A stretch of 64,000 nt of DNA from Aquimarina aggregata (GCF_001632745.1 NZ_LQRT01000006.1:1-64000); one strand, 5' to 3'; counted from the first letter of the stretch, positions 10,901-21,495 are shown. Numbers and translations: made by a program. The notes: generated by a model not told the origin, from the sequence alone.

Positions 10901-12271
10901 TTTAGGCTGGAATGCCTGAATACCCAGACGGTGAAGCGTAGGAGCACGGTTTAATAATACAGGATGTCCTTTTAAGACATTCTCTAAAATATCCCATACT
11001 ACAGGCTCTTTTCTATCTATAATCTTTTTAGCAGATTTAACTGTTTTTACAATACCACGCTCAATCAGTTTTCTGATAACAAATGGCTTGTATAATTCTG
11101 CTGCCATATTTTTTGGAAGACCACACTCAAATAATTTTAATTCTGGTCCTACAACAATTACAGAACGTGCTGAATAATCTACACGTTTACCAAGTAAGTT
11201 CTGACGGAAACGTCCTTGCTTACCTTTTAATGAATCTGATAAAGATTTTAATGGTCTGTTAGAGTCTGTCTTAACCGCAGATGCTTTACGCGTGTTATCA
11301 AATAATGAATCTACTGATTCCTGAAGCATACGTTTTTCATTACGTAAAATTACTTCAGGAGCTTTAATTTCCATCAAACGTTTTAAACGATTATTACGAA
11401 TAATTACACGTCGATATAAATCATTAAGATCCGATGTCGCAAAACGACCACCATCTAAAGGCACTAACGGACGTAATTCTGGTGGAATTACGGGAACCAC
11501 TTTTAAGATCATCCATTCTGGACGATTCTCTCTATTTTTATTTGCATCACGTAACGACTCTACAACTTGAAGTCTTTTTAATGCTTCAGTTTTACGTTGT
11601 TTAGAAGTTTCGTTATTTGCTTTATGTCTTAACTCATAAGAAAGTCCATCAAGATCAATTCTTCTTAAAATCTCAATAAGACATTCTGCACCCATTTTAG
11701 CGATAAACTTATTTGGGTCTGTATCGTCAAGGTAAAGGTTTTCTTGAGGAAGACTATCTAGGATGTTAAGGTACTCTTCTTCTGTAAGGAAATCCATTTT
11801 TTGTACTGGTTCTCCTTCTTCGTTTTTTGCAATACCTGGTTGAATTACTACATAACGTTCGTAGTAAATGATCATATCTAATTTCTTAGATGGTAATCCA
11901 AGTAAATATCCTATTTTATTTGGTAAAGAACGGAAATACCAAATATGAGCCACAGGAACCACTAAGTTAATGTGACCAACACGATCTCTACGTACTTTCT
12001 TTTCTGTTACTTCTACTCCACATCGATCACATACGATCCCTTTGTAACGAATCCTTTTATATTTACCACAAGCACATTCAAAGTCCTTTACAGGTCCAAA
12101 AATACGCTCACAGAATAAACCATCACGCTCTGGTTTATGAGTACGATAATTGATAGTTTCAGGTTTAAGTACTTCTCCTTGAGAAACTGCCAAAATAGAT
12201 TCTGGAGAAGCTAAACCAATAGAGATTTTGTTAAATCTCTTTACTGTATTCTTATCATTATTTCTTGCCAT
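7970..12271 (-). CDS. rpoC: DNA-directed RNA polymerase subunit beta'
   Basis: 1433 residues, the usual size for the Bacteroidota beta' subunit. The N-terminal zinc ribbon has C66, C68, C81 and C84 (CACGK and CDRCG). The catalytic Mg2+ loop NADFDGDQM is at 475-483. The bridge helix/trigger-loop region follows ([19 protein letters not shown]), and the second zinc site is seen in [20 protein letters not shown]. It forms the catalytic core of RNA polymerase together with RpoB, whose gene lies 104 bp upstream on the same strand. The rpoB-rpoC spacer carries an unusual hairpin with a genomic-repeat-like core. The gene ends in a strong terminator. Confidence 0.99.
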   Translation of the reverse strand: MARNNDKNTVKRFNKISIGLASPESILAVSQGEVLKPETINYRTHKPERDGLFCERIFGPVKDFECACGKYKRIRYKGIVCDRCGVEVTEKKVRRDRVGHINLVVPVAHIWYFRSLPNKIGYLLGLPSKKLDMIIYYERYVVIQPGIAKNEEGEPVQKMDFLTEEEYLNILDSLPQENLYLDDTDPNKFIAKMGAECLIEILRRIDLDGLSYELRHKANNETSKQRKTEALKRLQVVESLRDANKNRENRPEWMILKVVPVIPPELRPLVPLDGGRFATSDLNDLYRRVIIRNNRLKRLMEIKAPEVILRNEKRMLQESVDSLFDNTRKASAVKTDSNRPLKSLSDSLKGKQGRFRQNLLGKRVDYSARSVIVVGPELKLFECGLPKNMAAELYKPFVIRKLIERGIVKTVKSAKKIIDRKEPVVWDILENVLKGHPVLLNRAPTLHRLGIQAFQPKLIEGKAIQLHPLVCTAFNADFDGDQMAVHLPLGPEAILEAQLLMLASHNILNPANGSPVTVPSQDMVLGLYYMTKSRRSTPELEIKGEDLTFYSPEEVVIAYNEKRLDINANIKVRTKDINEEGEIVTKIIETTTGRVLFNDKVPEKAGYINEVLTKKSLRDIIGGILKVTSVPETAAFLDEIKTLGYNFAFRGGLSFSLGDIIIPKEKHTMIADANSQVDNIVANYNMGLITNNERYNQVIDIWTSTNAELTELSMKRIREDQQGFNSVYMMLDSGARGSKEQIRQLTGMRGLMAKPKKSNSAGGEIIENPILSNFKEGLSILEYFISTHGARKGLADTALKTADAGYLTRRLVDVAQDVIVNIEDCGTLRGVEVAPLKKNEEIIEGLGARIVGRTALTDVINPLTQEVLIEAGTEIDDATAKLIENSPVETVEVRSALTCEAKKGICVKCYGRNLATGKTVQRGEAVGVVAAQSIGEPGTQLTLRTFHVGGIAGNISEDNQLKSKFAGKAEIEELKTVKGEDNDGKEIDVVISRTSEVKVIDPKTKIVLSTNLIPYGSQLFIKDGDKLEADQVICQWDPYNGVIISEFAGKVKYENIEQGITYQVEIDEQTGFQEKVISESRDKKKIPTLLIMGKGDEVLRSYNLPVGAHLMVDDNDKIGVGKILVKIPRKSAKAGDITGGLPRVTELFEARNPSNPAVVSEIDGVVSFGKIKRGNREIIVESRIGEIKKYLVKLSNQILVQENDYVRAGMPLSDGSTTPEDILKIKGPSAVQQYLVNEVQEVYRLQGVKINDKHFEVVVRQMMRKVRIQDPGDTIFLENQLVHKSDFIEENDEIFGMKVVEDAGDSANLKAGQIISPRDLRDENSVLRRDDKNLVTARDVSPATATPILQGITRASLQTKSFISAASFQETTKVLNEAAVSGKVDTLEGLKENVIVGHRIPAGTGMRDYESIIVGSNEEFEERMEQRQEVNYN

Positions 12272-12323
12272 AATATATGGTTGCTAAAGAATTATTGTAA
12301 TTTAAAATTGAATAACATATGAT

Positions 12324-12365
12324 ATCAAACTGTTTCCTTCGACAAGCTCAGGAAAACAGTTTGAT
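12324..12365 (-). repeat. hairpin with REP-like core in the rpoB-rpoC spacer
   Basis: A 12-bp perfect inverted repeat (ATCAAACTGTTT / AAACAGTTTGAT) encloses CCTTCGACAAGCTCAGG at 12336-12352. That core resembles a short palindromic repeat I recall from many bacterial genomes (CTGAGCTTGTCGAAG). The structure fills much of the 104-bp spacer and would be transcribed in the rpoBC mRNA. On the plus strand the hairpin is followed by TGTTTTT, but it is rpoB, upstream on the minus strand, whose transcript passes through it. Confidence 0.6.
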
Positions 12366-12375
12366 TGTTTTTATA

Positions 12376-15300
12376 TTATTCTTCTAATCTGATATCCAGA
12401 CCAAGACCTTTTAATTCATGCATTAATACATTAAAAGATTCTGGTAATCCTGGTTCTGGCATAGGCTCACCTTTAACGATACTTTCGTATGTTTTGGCTC
12501 TTCCTATAACATCATCAGACTTAACTGTCAGTATCTCACGCAGCGTGGCAGAAGCACCATATGCTTCAAGAGCCCAAACTTCCATTTCTCCAAAACGTTG
12601 ACCTCCAAACTGAGCCTTACCACCAAGTGGTTGCTGAGTGATCAATGAGTATGGACCAATAGAACGTGCGTGCATCTTATCGTCTACCATATGCCCTAGC
12701 TTAAGCATATAAATCACACCTACTGTTGCAGGTTGATCAAAACGATCTCCAGTACCTCCATCAAATAGATATGTATGTCCAAATCTTGGAATTCCAGCCT
12801 CGTCTGTAAATCCGTTAATTTGATCTAAAGATGCTCCATCAAAAATAGGTGTAGCAAATTTTCTATTTAATTTTTGTCCTGCCCATCCTAATACTGTCTC
12901 ATATATCTGTCCGATATTCATACGAGATGGTACCCCGAGTGGATTTAATACAATATCAACTGGTGTTCCATCTTCTAAGAAAGGCATATCCTCTTCTCTT
13001 ACAATACGTGCTACGATACCTTTGTTACCGTGACGTCCTGCCATTTTATCTCCTACTTTCAGTTTACGCTTTTTAGCAATATAAACCTTAGCAAGTTTTA
13101 TTATTCCGGCTGGTAATTCATCTCCTACAGAGATTGTAAATTTCTCTCTTCTTAAATTACCTTGTAAATCATTCTCTTTAATCTTATAGTTATGGATAAG
13201 ATCCGCAACCATAGAATTTAAGTCATCGTCAGTAGTCCAAGTTCCTTTAGTAAGGTGAGCATAATCATCAACACTGTTAAGCATTTTTTGAGTATACTTC
13301 TTACCTTTTGGAAGTACTTCTTCTCCTAGATCATTCATTACTCCTTGAGAAGTTTTTCCTCCTACGATGATAAATAATTTATCTATTAATTCGGATTTTA
13401 ACAACTCAAATTTAGTATCATAAGATCTTTCTAGAATATCGATATCTTCTTTATCCTGAGAACGTTTTCTCTTATCTTTTACTGCTCTTGCAAATAATTT
13501 CTTATCAATTACAACACCATGTAATGAAGGTGAAGCTTTTAAAGACGCATCTTTAACATCTCCTGCTTTATCTCCAAAAATTGCTCTTAATAATTTTTCT
13601 TCTGGTGTAGGATCACTTTCTCCTTTTGGAGTAATCTTACCGATAAGAATATCTCCTGGCTTAATTTCGGCACCAACTCGAATCATTCCGTTTTCATCCA
13701 AGTCTTTAGTAGCCTCTTCTGAAACATTAGGAATATCATTTGTTAATTCTTCATTACCAAGTTTTGTGTCTCTTACTTCCAGAGAATATTCGTCGATATG
13801 GATCGATGTAAAAATATCATCTCTTACTACTTTTTCAGAAATTACGATTGCATCCTCAAAATTATACCCTTTCCAAGGCATAAAGGCTACTTTCATATTT
13901 CTACCTAAAGCAAGCTCTCCATTTTCTGTAGCATATCCTTGACATAATACTTGACCTTTATTTACTCTATCCCCAACTCTTACGATTGGTTTAAGGTTAA
14001 TACTTGTACCTTGATTAGTCTTACGGAATTTTATCAGATTATAAGTTTTAGAATCAGTATCAAAACTTACCATTCTTTGCTCATCGGTTCTATCGTACTT
14101 AATAGTGATCTTTTGTGCATCTACGTACTCAACTTCACCTGAACCTTCTGCATTAATCAATACTCTTGAATCAGAAGCCACTTGACGTTCTAAACCTGTT
14201 CCAACAATAGGAGCGTCAACTCTTAATAATGGTACTGCCTGACGCATCATATTTGATCCCATCAATGCACGGTTTGCATCATCATGTTCTAAGAAAGGAA
14301 TTAAAGATGCTGAAATAGAAGCAATCTGATTAGGTGCAACATCCGCATAATTCACATTTGTAGGATCAATCACTGGGAAATCCCCTTCCATACGTGCAAT
14401 TACTTTCTCAGAGGTAATACTACCTTCTTCTGTCATGGGAATATTAGCTTGCGCTATTAATTTCTCTTCTTCTTCTTCTGCACTAAGATATCTAAACTCA
14501 TTGATATCAACCTTACCATCAGTTACTTTACGATACGGTGTTTCAAGGAATCCCATAGAATTCACTTTAGCAAATACCGCTAGTGAAGATATTAATCCAA
14601 TATTTGGTCCTTCAGGAGTTTCAATTGGACATAAACGACCATAATGAGTATAGTGTACATCTCGAACCTCAAATCCAGCACGTTCACGAGATAAACCACC
14701 AGGCCCAAGAGCAGACAGTCTACGCTTATGAGTAATCTCTGCTAATGGATTTGTTTGATCCATAAATTGAGATAACTGATTTGTTCCAAAAAATGAATTA
14801 ATTACAGAAGATAATGTCTTTGCATTAATAAGGTCAATCGGCGTAAAAACTTCATTATCCCTTACATTCATACGCTCACGAATAGTACGTGCCATACGAG
14901 CCAAACCAACACCAAACTGTTGAGATAATTGTTCTCCTACAGTTCTAACACGACGATTAGAAAGGTGATCAATATCATCGATCTCTGCCTTAGAGTTAAT
15001 TAATTCAATTAAATATTTAATAATGGTAATAATATCTTCTTTGGTAAGCACTTGCTTATCCATGGCAATATCAAGACCTAATTTTTTATTCATTCTATAA
15101 CGTCCAACCTCTCCAAGGTTATAACGTTGATCTGAGAAGAACAATTTGTCAATAATACCTCTTGCAGTCTCTTCATCAGGCGGCTCTGCATTACGCAGTT
15201 GACGGTATATATGTTCTACCGCTTCTTTTTCAGAATTGGTAGGATCTTTTTGCAATGTATTGTGAATAATTGCGTAATCTCCTTTTTGATTATCCTCTTT

Positions 15301-16185
15301 ATGAAGTAAAATTGTTTTTGCTCCAGATTCGATAATTTCTTCTAAATGATCTTTATCTAGAATTGTATCACGATCCAAGACAATTTCATTACGCTCAATA
15401 GATACTACTTCTCCAGTATCTTCATCAACAAAATCCTCGTGCCATGTATTCAAAACACGTGCCGCCAATTTACGGCCTAATACTTTCTTTAATCCGGATT
15501 TAGAAACTTTTATTTCTTCTGCAAGATCAAAAATCTCTAATATATCTTTATCACGTTCAAAACCAATTGCACGGAAAAGTGTAGTTACCGGTAATTTTTT
15601 CTTTCTATCGATATAAGCATACATTACGCTATTAATATCGGTAGCAAATTCTATCCAAGATCCTTTAAAAGGAATTACTCTTGCAGAATATAATTTTGTT
15701 CCATTTGCATGGAAAGATTGTCCAAAGAACACACCTGGAGAACGGTGTAATTGAGAAACTACTACACGTTCTGCACCGTTGATACAAAAAGTACCACTTG
15801 GTGTCATATAAGGAATTGTTCCTAAATACACATCCTGTACAATTGTTTCAAAATCTTCATGCTCTGGATCTGTACAAAACAGTTTAAGTCGTGCTTTTAA
15901 AGGCACACTATAGGTAAGTCCTCTCTCTATACACTCCTGAAGGTCATATCTTGGAGGATCAACGAAATAATCTATAAATTCTAATACAAATTGATTACGT
16001 GTATCTGTAATCGGGAAGTTTTCCATGAAGGTATTGTATAGACCTTCGTTTCCTCTTTCTTCAGATTTTGTTTCTAATTGAAAGAAATCCTGAAAGGATT
16101 TGATCTGAATATCTAGAAAATCAGGATAATCAGGTCTATTCTTTACAGAAGAGAAATTCAATCTTTCAGTTTGCGTTGCTAACAT
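12376..16185 (-). CDS. rpoB: DNA-directed RNA polymerase subunit beta
   Basis: 1269 residues from the ATG at 16185; a TTG one codon upstream is a less likely start. The rifampicin-pocket region is intact (about 468-530: [53 protein letters not shown]). The C-terminal catalytic motifs include [12 protein letters not shown] and [18 protein letters not shown]. It is the second-largest core polymerase subunit and is co-transcribed with rplL upstream (242-bp gap holding an attenuator-like hairpin) and rpoC downstream. No unusual insertions stand out. Confidence 0.99.
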   Translation of the reverse strand: MLATQTERLNFSSVKNRPDYPDFLDIQIKSFQDFFQLETKSEERGNEGLYNTFMENFPITDTRNQFVLEFIDYFVDPPRYDLQECIERGLTYSVPLKARLKLFCTDPEHEDFETIVQDVYLGTIPYMTPSGTFCINGAERVVVSQLHRSPGVFFGQSFHANGTKLYSARVIPFKGSWIEFATDINSVMYAYIDRKKKLPVTTLFRAIGFERDKDILEIFDLAEEIKVSKSGLKKVLGRKLAARVLNTWHEDFVDEDTGEVVSIERNEIVLDRDTILDKDHLEEIIESGAKTILLHKEDNQKGDYAIIHNTLQKDPTNSEKEAVEHIYRQLRNAEPPDEETARGIIDKLFFSDQRYNLGEVGRYRMNKKLGLDIAMDKQVLTKEDIITIIKYLIELINSKAEIDDIDHLSNRRVRTVGEQLSQQFGVGLARMARTIRERMNVRDNEVFTPIDLINAKTLSSVINSFFGTNQLSQFMDQTNPLAEITHKRRLSALGPGGLSRERAGFEVRDVHYTHYGRLCPIETPEGPNIGLISSLAVFAKVNSMGFLETPYRKVTDGKVDINEFRYLSAEEEEEKLIAQANIPMTEEGSITSEKVIARMEGDFPVIDPTNVNYADVAPNQIASISASLIPFLEHDDANRALMGSNMMRQAVPLLRVDAPIVGTGLERQVASDSRVLINAEGSGEVEYVDAQKITIKYDRTDEQRMVSFDTDSKTYNLIKFRKTNQGTSINLKPIVRVGDRVNKGQVLCQGYATENGELALGRNMKVAFMPWKGYNFEDAIVISEKVVRDDIFTSIHIDEYSLEVRDTKLGNEELTNDIPNVSEEATKDLDENGMIRVGAEIKPGDILIGKITPKGESDPTPEEKLLRAIFGDKAGDVKDASLKASPSLHGVVIDKKLFARAVKDKRKRSQDKEDIDILERSYDTKFELLKSELIDKLFIIVGGKTSQGVMNDLGEEVLPKGKKYTQKMLNSVDDYAHLTKGTWTTDDDLNSMVADLIHNYKIKENDLQGNLRREKFTISVGDELPAGIIKLAKVYIAKKRKLKVGDKMAGRHGNKGIVARIVREEDMPFLEDGTPVDIVLNPLGVPSRMNIGQIYETVLGWAGQKLNRKFATPIFDGASLDQINGFTDEAGIPRFGHTYLFDGGTGDRFDQPATVGVIYMLKLGHMVDDKMHARSIGPYSLITQQPLGGKAQFGGQRFGEMEVWALEAYGASATLREILTVKSDDVIGRAKTYESIVKGEPMPEPGLPESFNVLMHELKGLGLDIRLEE

Positions 16186-16368
16186 CAATGGACGGAATTA
16201 AATTAAAATTTTAAAAAAGGGTTGTGTAATCTACAATTCAATATAACTTATACTTAAAATTACTAAATTAAAATGAAGGTTTTATCTAATGTTTCAAAAT
16301 AAAAATACTTCATTTTTTTATATTTCTATGTATCGTAAAAATTATATACTATTTATATACACAAAATG

Positions 16369-16405
16369 GGTTTAGACCTCAGAGAAAATTCTCTGGGTCT
16401 AAACC
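16369..16405 (-). terminator. attenuator-like hairpin between rplL and rpoB
   Basis: Inverted repeat GGTTTAGACC(T)CAGAGA / TCTCTGGGTCTAAACC, a 16-bp stem with one bulged base, 22 bp downstream of the rplL stop. The minus strand then reads CCCATTTTG, a weak U-tract. By position it resembles the rplL-rpoB partial terminator that lowers polymerase expression relative to ribosomal proteins in E. coli; the function here is inferred. Confidence 0.7.
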
Positions 16406-16427
16406 TAAGTGTTAATCTATGGTAAGC

Positions 16428-16805
16428 TTACTTAAGCTCAACCTCTGCTCCAGCCTCTTCTAATTGAGCTTTAAGAGCTTCTGCTTCGTCTTTAGCAATT
16501 CCTTCTTTGATTGCTTTAGGAGCCTCATCAACTAATCCTTTAGCATCTTTAAGACCTAAACCAGTAAGTTCTTTTACTAATTTAACAACCGCTAGTTTAG
16601 AAGCACCAGCTGACTTAAGGATTACATCAAATTCTGATTTCTCCTCAGCAGCGTCTCCACCAGCAGCACCTCCACCAGCAGCTACAGCTACAGCAGCAGC
16701 AGCAGGCTCTATACCATATTCTTCTTTTAATATATCTGCTAACTCATTAACTTCTTTTACCGTTAAGTTAACTAATTGTTCTGCGAAATCTTTTAAATCT
16801 GCCAT
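16428..16805 (-). CDS. rplL: 50S ribosomal protein L7/L12
   Basis: 125 residues. The N-terminal dimerisation helices ([19 protein letters not shown]) are followed by the Ala/Gly-rich hinge ([16 protein letters not shown]) and the C-terminal factor-binding domain with [22 protein letters not shown]7/L12 dimers bind L10 on the ribosomal stalk and recruit translation GTPases. It follows rplJ by 69 bp and precedes the rpoB attenuator-like hairpin. The long antisense reading frame opposite it is a product of the Ala-rich codons. Confidence 0.98.
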   Translation of the reverse strand: MADLKDFAEQLVNLTVKEVNELADILKEEYGIEPAAAAVAVAAGGGAAGGDAAEEKSEFDVILKSAGASKLAVVKLVKELTGLGLKDAKGLVDEAPKAIKEGIAKDEAEALKAQLEEAGAEVELK

Positions 16806-16874
16806 TTTCTATCGTTTTAAATAATTTTTTTTAATTGAAATATAATTGTTAAAAAGTGCGTACACTACTATTGA

Positions 16875-17396
16875 TTATCCTTCTTTTTCGGATAATGTTT
16901 TAAGGATACCAGCTATAGTACCTCCACCTGACTTTAATGCTGAAATAACATTCTTAGCAGGAGACTGTAATAAGCCAATAATTTCACCGATAACTTCTTC
17001 TTTAGACTTGATATTAACTAAGGTGTCTAAGTTTTCGTCACCAATAAAAATTGCTTCCTCAACAAAAGCTCCTTTTAATAAGGGTTTTTCTGATTTCTTA
17101 CGAAACTCTTTAATTACCTTTGCAGGTGCATTACCAGTTTCTGCAAACATTAATGAAGTATTACCTTTTAAAACGTTTGGTAATTCTCCAAAATCCTTAT
17201 CAGAGTTCTCCATTGCCTTTGCAAGGAGTGTGTTCTTAATTACTTTTAATGATACATTAGCTTTAAAACAAGCTCTACGTAAATTTGAAGTCGTACCTGC
17301 ATCTAATCCCGAAATATCGGCTAAATAGATATTAGCATTTTCAGCTAACTGAGCAGTCAAGTCTTCAATTACTAGTGATTTTTCTTCTCTTGTCAT
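16875..17396 (-). CDS. rplJ: 50S ribosomal protein L10
   Basis: 173 residues beginning MTREEKSLVIEDL. The L10 pattern is clear: a central GLDAGTTSNLRRACFKANVSLKVIKNTL and a C-terminal L12-binding helix region (KNVISALKSGGGTIAGILKTL). L10 anchors L7/L12 dimers to the ribosome. It lies only 15 bp after rplA, so the long L10 autoregulatory leader known between rplA and rplJ in E. coli is not present here. Confidence 0.97.
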   Translation of the reverse strand: MTREEKSLVIEDLTAQLAENANIYLADISGLDAGTTSNLRRACFKANVSLKVIKNTLLAKAMENSDKDFGELPNVLKGNTSLMFAETGNAPAKVIKEFRKKSEKPLLKGAFVEEAIFIGDENLDTLVNIKSKEEVIGEIIGLLQSPAKNVISALKSGGGTIAGILKTLSEKEG

Positions 17397-17411
17397 AATC
17401 GTTTTTCTTAA

Positions 17412-18107
17412 TTACCCAGCAAAGTTTTTACTATCTATTTCGATACCTGAGCTCATTGTTGAAGACATATATATTGATTTAATATAAATACCTTTAGCAG
17501 CCTGTGGTTTCAACTTTACCAATGTTGTTATTAATTCTTTAGCATTACCGGCTATTTTTTCTGCGTCGAAAGAAGACTTTCCAATAGCCGCGTGAACGAT
17601 ACCAGTTTTATCAACTTTAAAATCAATTTTACCAGCTTTAACATCAGAAACAGCTTTTGCTACATCCATTGTTACTGTTCCTGTTTTTGGGTTAGGCATT
17701 AATCCACGAGGTCCTAATACTCTACCAAGTGGTCCTAATTTCCCCATAACACTAGGCATTGTGATGATCACATCAACATCTGTCCATCCGCCTTTGATTT
17801 TATCCAAGTATTCATCAAGACCAACGAAATCAGCTCCAGCTTCTTTAGCCTCTGCTTCTTTATCTGGTGTTACTAATGCTAATACTTTTACATCTTTTCC
17901 TGTTCCATGTGGTAATGTTACCACACCACGTACCATTTGATTTGCTTTGCGCGGATCTACGTTCAAACGAACAGCAAGATCTACAGAAGCATCAAAATTA
18001 ACGGTTGTTATCTCTTTTACTAAAGCTGAAGCTTCTTCTACTGAATATGCTTTGTTGCTATCAACCTTAGCACTTACTTCTTTTTGCTTTTTAGTTACTT
18101 TTGCCAT
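17412..18107 (-). CDS. rplA: 50S ribosomal protein L1
   Basis: 231 residues, the standard size. Family motifs include [20 protein letters not shown] and the signature [21 protein letters not shown]1 binds 23S rRNA at the mobile stalk and in other bacteria represses its own operon. It is 18 bp after rplK and 15 bp before rplJ, so these genes form one tight transcriptional unit on the minus strand. The plus-strand reading frames across this operon are shadows. Confidence 0.98.
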   Translation of the reverse strand: MAKVTKKQKEVSAKVDSNKAYSVEEASALVKEITTVNFDASVDLAVRLNVDPRKANQMVRGVVTLPHGTGKDVKVLALVTPDKEAEAKEAGADFVGLDEYLDKIKGGWTDVDVIITMPSVMGKLGPLGRVLGPRGLMPNPKTGTVTMDVAKAVSDVKAGKIDFKVDKTGIVHAAIGKSSFDAEKIAGNAKELITTLVKLKPQAAKGIYIKSIYMSSTMSSGIEIDSKNFAG

Positions 18108-18125
18108 TTTGTAAACGTTTTTGGA

Positions 18126-18563
18126 TTAAAAAGGAGCCTGTCCTTTTACAGTTACACCCATAGAACGAGCGGTACCAGCAATCATTTTCATAGCTGACTC
18201 AACAGTAAATGCATTTAAATCTGCCATTTTATCTTCTGCTATTGTACGAACTTGATCCCAAGTAACACTTGCTACTTTTTTACGATTAGGCTCTCCAGAA
18301 CCTTTCTTTTGTTTTGCTGCTTCCAGTATTTGAACAGCTGCAGGTGGAGTTTTAATAACAAAGTCAAAAGACTTGTCTTTGTACACATTAATAACTACTG
18401 GTAATACTTTACCAGCTTTATCCTGTGTTCTACCATTGAATTGCTTACAGAATTCCATGATATTTACTCCGGCAGCACCTAAAGCAGGTCCAACTGGTGG
18501 GGACGGGTTCGCCGCGCCTCCACGTACTTGTAATTTTACAACCTTACTTAACTCTTTAGCCAT
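18126..18563 (-). CDS. rplK: 50S ribosomal protein L11
   Basis: 145 residues. The N-terminal domain has the proline-rich [20 protein letters not shown] and the C-terminal rRNA-binding domain carries the signature with [10 protein letters not shown] near the end. L11 forms the GTPase-associated centre with L10/L12. The gene follows nusG by 76 bp, the canonical order, and has no visible SD, as is usual in this phylum. Confidence 0.98.
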   Translation of the reverse strand: MAKELSKVVKLQVRGGAANPSPPVGPALGAAGVNIMEFCKQFNGRTQDKAGKVLPVVINVYKDKSFDFVIKTPPAAVQILEAAKQKKGSGEPNRKKVASVTWDQVRTIAEDKMADLNAFTVESAMKMIAGTARSMGVTVKGQAPF

Positions 18564-18639
18564 TTTTCTAAGTTTAAATTTAGTCTTGTTCTATAAGTGG
18601 AAGCAAAAGAACAATCCTGGATATATAATGTAACAATTA

Positions 18640-19194
18640 TTATACTTTTTCTACTTGCATATAACTTAGCTCTAATGGTGTTTTTCTTCCGAAAATCTTA
18701 ACCATCACCTCTAGTTTACGCTTTTCTTCATTTACTTTTTCTACAGTACCATTAAATCCGTTAAACGGCCCATCAATAACTTTAACAGTCTCACCAACCG
18801 TGTATGGTATCGCTACATTATCTGTTTTCACAGCTAATTCATCAACTTTACCTAACATTCTATTGATCTCAGCTTTTCTCAAAGGCACAGGATCTCCTCC
18901 TTTTACCTCTCCTAGAAAGCCTATAACACCATTTATTGACTTTATGATATGTGGTATTTCTCCAGAAAGGTTTGCCTCTATCATGACATACCCTGGAAAA
19001 TATACTCTTTCCTTATTAATTTTCTTTCCATTACGGATTTGAATCACTTTCTCTGTAGGAACTAGAATTTGAGCCACATAATCTTCAAGACCCATATGAG
19101 CAATCTCTCGCTCTATATAATCTTTGATCTTATTTTCTTGACCACTAACCGCTCTAACAACGTACCACTTCTTTGTATTATCCACCTCGGCCAT
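18640..19194 (-). CDS. nusG: transcription termination/antitermination protein NusG
   Basis: 184 residues: an NGN domain (KKWYVVRAVSGQENKIKDYI, then YFPGYVMIEA) and a C-terminal KOW domain (GETVKVIDGPFNGFNGTVEK). NusG binds RNA polymerase and couples transcription to Rho or to the ribosome. It follows secE by 9 bp, the standard pair. The length is that of general NusG, and its place between secE and rplK rules out the capsule-specific paralogues common in Bacteroidota. Confidence 0.97.
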   Translation of the reverse strand: MAEVDNTKKWYVVRAVSGQENKIKDYIEREIAHMGLEDYVAQILVPTEKVIQIRNGKKINKERVYFPGYVMIEANLSGEIPHIIKSINGVIGFLGEVKGGDPVPLRKAEINRMLGKVDELAVKTDNVAIPYTVGETVKVIDGPFNGFNGTVEKVNEEKRKLEVMVKIFGRKTPLELSYMQVEKV

Positions 19195-19203
19195 TCTAAC
19201 TAA

Positions 19204-19401
19204 TTAAGATTTAATTTTAGCAAAATAAAACTCTATCAAATTACTAAAGACAGTGTCTATCCCCCAGATTGCAAGAGAGAAGATAATTGAAAAAACAATC
19301 ACAACAACCGTAAGTCTTTGAGCTTCTGCCCAAGGAGTCCATGTTACATGATTTTTCAATTCGTTATATGATTCTGATATATAATCTACTAATCCAGCCA
19401 T
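19204..19401 (-). CDS. secE: preprotein translocase subunit SecE
   Basis: 65 residues with one C-terminal membrane segment (VVVIVFSIIFSLAIWGIDTV) after a short amphipathic stretch (YISESYNELKNHVTWTPWAEAQ). This is the short single-span SecE of most bacteria, a partner of SecY in the inner-membrane translocon. It lies between tRNA-Trp (101 bp upstream) and nusG (9 bp downstream). Confidence 0.95.
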   Translation of the reverse strand: MAGLVDYISESYNELKNHVTWTPWAEAQRLTVVVIVFSIIFSLAIWGIDTVFSNLIEFYFAKIKS

Positions 19402-19502
19402 CTTATCTATTTTTTAACACGGAATATAAATCTTAAAAAGAAATATAGTCACGTTAATTTTTCATTTCAAAATTGCTTACATAACAACAAACAATTTCTA
19501 AG

Positions 19503-19575
19503 CACGGGTTGAGAGGCTCGAACTCCCGACACCTGGTTTTGGAGACCAGTGCTCTACCAACTGAGCTAAACCCGT
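19503..19575 (-). tRNA. tRNA-Trp (anticodon CCA)
   Basis: 73-nt cloverleaf on the minus strand: acceptor ACGGGTT pairs with AACCCGT, D-arm GCTCAGTTGGTAGAGC, anticodon stem CTGGT/ACCAG with loop CTCCAAA (CCA), T-arm GGTTCGA-like (GAGTTCGAGCC). The discriminator base is G, as expected for Trp. CCA is not encoded. It sits between tuf and secE. Confidence 0.97.
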
Positions 19576-19581
19576 ATATAC

Positions 19582-19620
19582 ATAAGTCAAGGTATTCGCC
19601 GAGACGAATACCTCACTTAT
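19582..19620 (-). other. strong hairpin between tuf and tRNA-Trp
   Basis: Inverted repeat with arms ATAAGT..AGGTATTCG and CGAATACCT..ACTTAT (15 bp in two blocks, 6-nt loop). On the minus strand it begins 17 bp after the tuf stop and ends 6 nt before tRNA-Trp. No U-tract follows, so it is more likely an mRNA-stabilising or RNase-processing structure than a terminator. Confidence 0.65.
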
Positions 19621-19637
19621 CTATAATATATACTAAA

Positions 19638-20825
19638 TTAGTCTAAAATTTCGGTTACCTGACCAGCACCTACTGTTCTACCTCCTTCACGGATAGCAAA
19701 ACGAAGACCAACATTCATTGCAATTGTTTGAATTAACTCAACTGTTATTGTTAAGTTATCTCCAGGCATAACCATCTCAACTCCATCAGGAAGTGCAATA
19801 TTTCCAGTTACATCAGTAGTACGTACGTAGAACTGAGGACGGTAGTTATTATGGAATGGAGTGTGACGTCCACCTTCTTCTTTTTTAAGGATATAAACCT
19901 CAGCTTTGAACTTCTTATGTGGAGTTACAGAACCCGGCTTAGTAATTACCATACCTCTAGAGATTTGAGTTTTCTCAATACCTCTTAATAAGATACCTGC
20001 ATTATCTCCAGCCTCACCTCTATCAAGGATCTGACGGAACATTTCAATACCTGTTATAGTAGAAGTTAATTTCTCAGCTCCCATACCGATGATCTCTACA
20101 GGATCTCCAGTGTTAGCAATACCAGTTTCTATACGACCAGTTGCTACTGTACCACGTCCAGTAATAGAGAATACATCTTCAATAGGCATTAAGAAATCTT
20201 TATCAATTTCACGTAATGGCTCTTCAATCCATGCATCAACTGCTTTCATTAATTCCATTACTGTATCAACCCACTTTTGCTCACCATTAAGTGCTCCTAA
20301 AGCAGATCCAGCGATTACAGGTCCATTATCTCCATCATACTCATAGAAAGATAATAAATCTCTAATTTCCATTTCTACTAATTCAAGTAATTCCTCATCA
20401 TCAACCATATCCACTTTATTCATGAATACAACAATTCTTGGAATACCAACCTGACGTCCTAAAAGGATATGCTCACGAGTTTGTGGCATTGGACCATCTG
20501 TCGCAGCAACCACTAAGATCGCACCATCCATTTGAGCAGCACCAGTAACCATGTTCTTTACGTAATCGGCGTGACCAGGACAGTCAACGTGAGCGTAATG
20601 ACGATTTTCTGTTTGATACTCTACGTGAGATGTGTTAATAGTAATACCTCTTTCTTTTTCTTCAGGAGCATTATCGATTTGATCGAAATCTCTTGCCTCA
20701 GAAAGACCTGCATCAGCTAAAACCTTAGTAATAGCGGCAGTTAAAGTCGTTTTACCGTGATCAACGTGTCCAATAGTACCAATATTTAAGTGCGGTTTGG
20801 AACGATCAAAAGTTTCCTTTGCCAT
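19638..20825 (-). CDS. tuf: elongation factor Tu
   Basis: 395 residues. All EF-Tu G motifs are present: [10 protein letters not shown], the switch I segment [34 protein letters not shown] and SALGAL. Domains 2 and 3 follow ([13 protein letters not shown], then [20 protein letters not shown]) with a C-terminal [18 protein letters not shown]. It delivers aminoacyl-tRNA to the ribosome. Four tRNA genes lie just upstream on the same strand and tRNA-Trp downstream, the classical tufB arrangement. No second tuf copy is seen in this window. Confidence 0.99.
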   Translation of the reverse strand: MAKETFDRSKPHLNIGTIGHVDHGKTTLTAAITKVLADAGLSEARDFDQIDNAPEEKERGITINTSHVEYQTENRHYAHVDCPGHADYVKNMVTGAAQMDGAILVVAATDGPMPQTREHILLGRQVGIPRIVVFMNKVDMVDDEELLELVEMEIRDLLSFYEYDGDNGPVIAGSALGALNGEQKWVDTVMELMKAVDAWIEEPLREIDKDFLMPIEDVFSITGRGTVATGRIETGIANTGDPVEIIGMGAEKLTSTITGIEMFRQILDRGEAGDNAGILLRGIEKTQISRGMVITKPGSVTPHKKFKAEVYILKKEEGGRHTPFHNNYRPQFYVRTTDVTGNIALPDGVEMVMPGDNLTITVELIQTIAMNVGLRFAIREGGRTVGAGQVTEILD

Positions 20826-20883
20826 AATTAATTTATTTAATCTTAGTTATATATTAGTGTTCAATTTAAAATCCTGAACATAG

Positions 20884-20955
20884 AGCCAATGACGAGATTT
20901 GAACTCGTGACCTCTTCCTTACCAAGGAAACGCTCTACCCCTGAGCTACACCGGC
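20884..20955 (-). tRNA. tRNA-Thr (anticodon GGT)
   Basis: 72 nt on the minus strand. Acceptor GCCGGTG pairs with CATTGGC (two G-T pairs), anticodon stem TTTCC/GGAAG with loop TTGGTAA (GGT), T-arm GAGTTCAAATCTC. It reads ACC/ACU codons and is the last tRNA before tuf. Confidence 0.95.
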
Positions 20956-21081
20956 TTTTTAATGAGTATAATGATAAACCAGAACACCTTATCTAAATCT
21001 TAGAAAGAAATCTGACAAATCATTATATCTATTTTAAAAATCCAATATTAATTTGTGATTATTAAAATTAGCTCTATTTAG

Positions 21082-21154
21082 AGCGGGAGACCGGGTTCGA
21101 ACCGGCGACATTCAGCTTGGAAGGCTGACGCTCTACCAACTGAGCTACTCCCGC
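21082..21154 (-). tRNA. tRNA-Gly (anticodon TCC)
   Basis: 73 nt on the minus strand. Acceptor GCGGGAG pairs with CTCCCGC, anticodon stem TCAGC/GCTGA with loop CTTCCAA (TCC), T-arm CCGGTTCGAACCCGG. It is the third tRNA of the tuf-proximal cluster. Confidence 0.97.
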
Positions 21155-21289
21155 GTTTGAAATTTCAAATCACTTATATAAAAGTAATTTGAAACATATG
21201 ATATTTCACAAATAGATCAAATAAAAAAATTGATCTTGATCGATTATAAATCAATCATTTTTTGAAACAAATTATATTTCAAAAAATTG
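21155..21289 (-). repeat. tRNA-Gly/tRNA-Tyr spacer with nested inverted repeats
   Basis: The 135-bp spacer contains the palindrome TTTGAAATTTCAAA (21156-21169), a GATCAA / TTGATC pair and an inverted repeat TTTTTTGAAA / TTTCAAAAAA (21258-21286). All would be transcribed in the tRNA precursor and could be processing signals; they have no coding content. Confidence 0.5.
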
Positions 21290-21371
<82 letters not shown>

Positions 21372-21416
21372 TAATATCATTTCAATATTTTATAATGAAC
21401 TTATAAATTTCGAGCG

Positions 21417-21446
21417 CAAAAGTAATCAAATATTTTACAATTCAAA
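21417..21446 (-). promoter_or_regulatory. internal promoter upstream of tRNA-Tyr-Gly-Thr-tuf
   Basis: The minus strand reads TTTG (21446-21443), an 18-bp spacer and TACTTTTG (21424-21417): an exact Bacteroidota -33/-7 promoter in the spacer between tRNA-Thr(TGT) and tRNA-Tyr. It could drive tRNA-Tyr, tRNA-Gly, tRNA-Thr(GGT) and tuf without the first tRNA. Confidence 0.65.
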
Positions 21447-21495
21447 ATTTCATTTCAAAAGCTTCTATTTTTTTTCAAAATTTTAGCTTTTTAAG

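Noticed and set aside
7823-18633. Plus-strand reading frames opposite rpoC, rpoB, rplL, rplJ and rplK
   Set aside because: Shadows of highly expressed, well-identified genes; composition follows the antisense of those codons and none has a recognisable domain.
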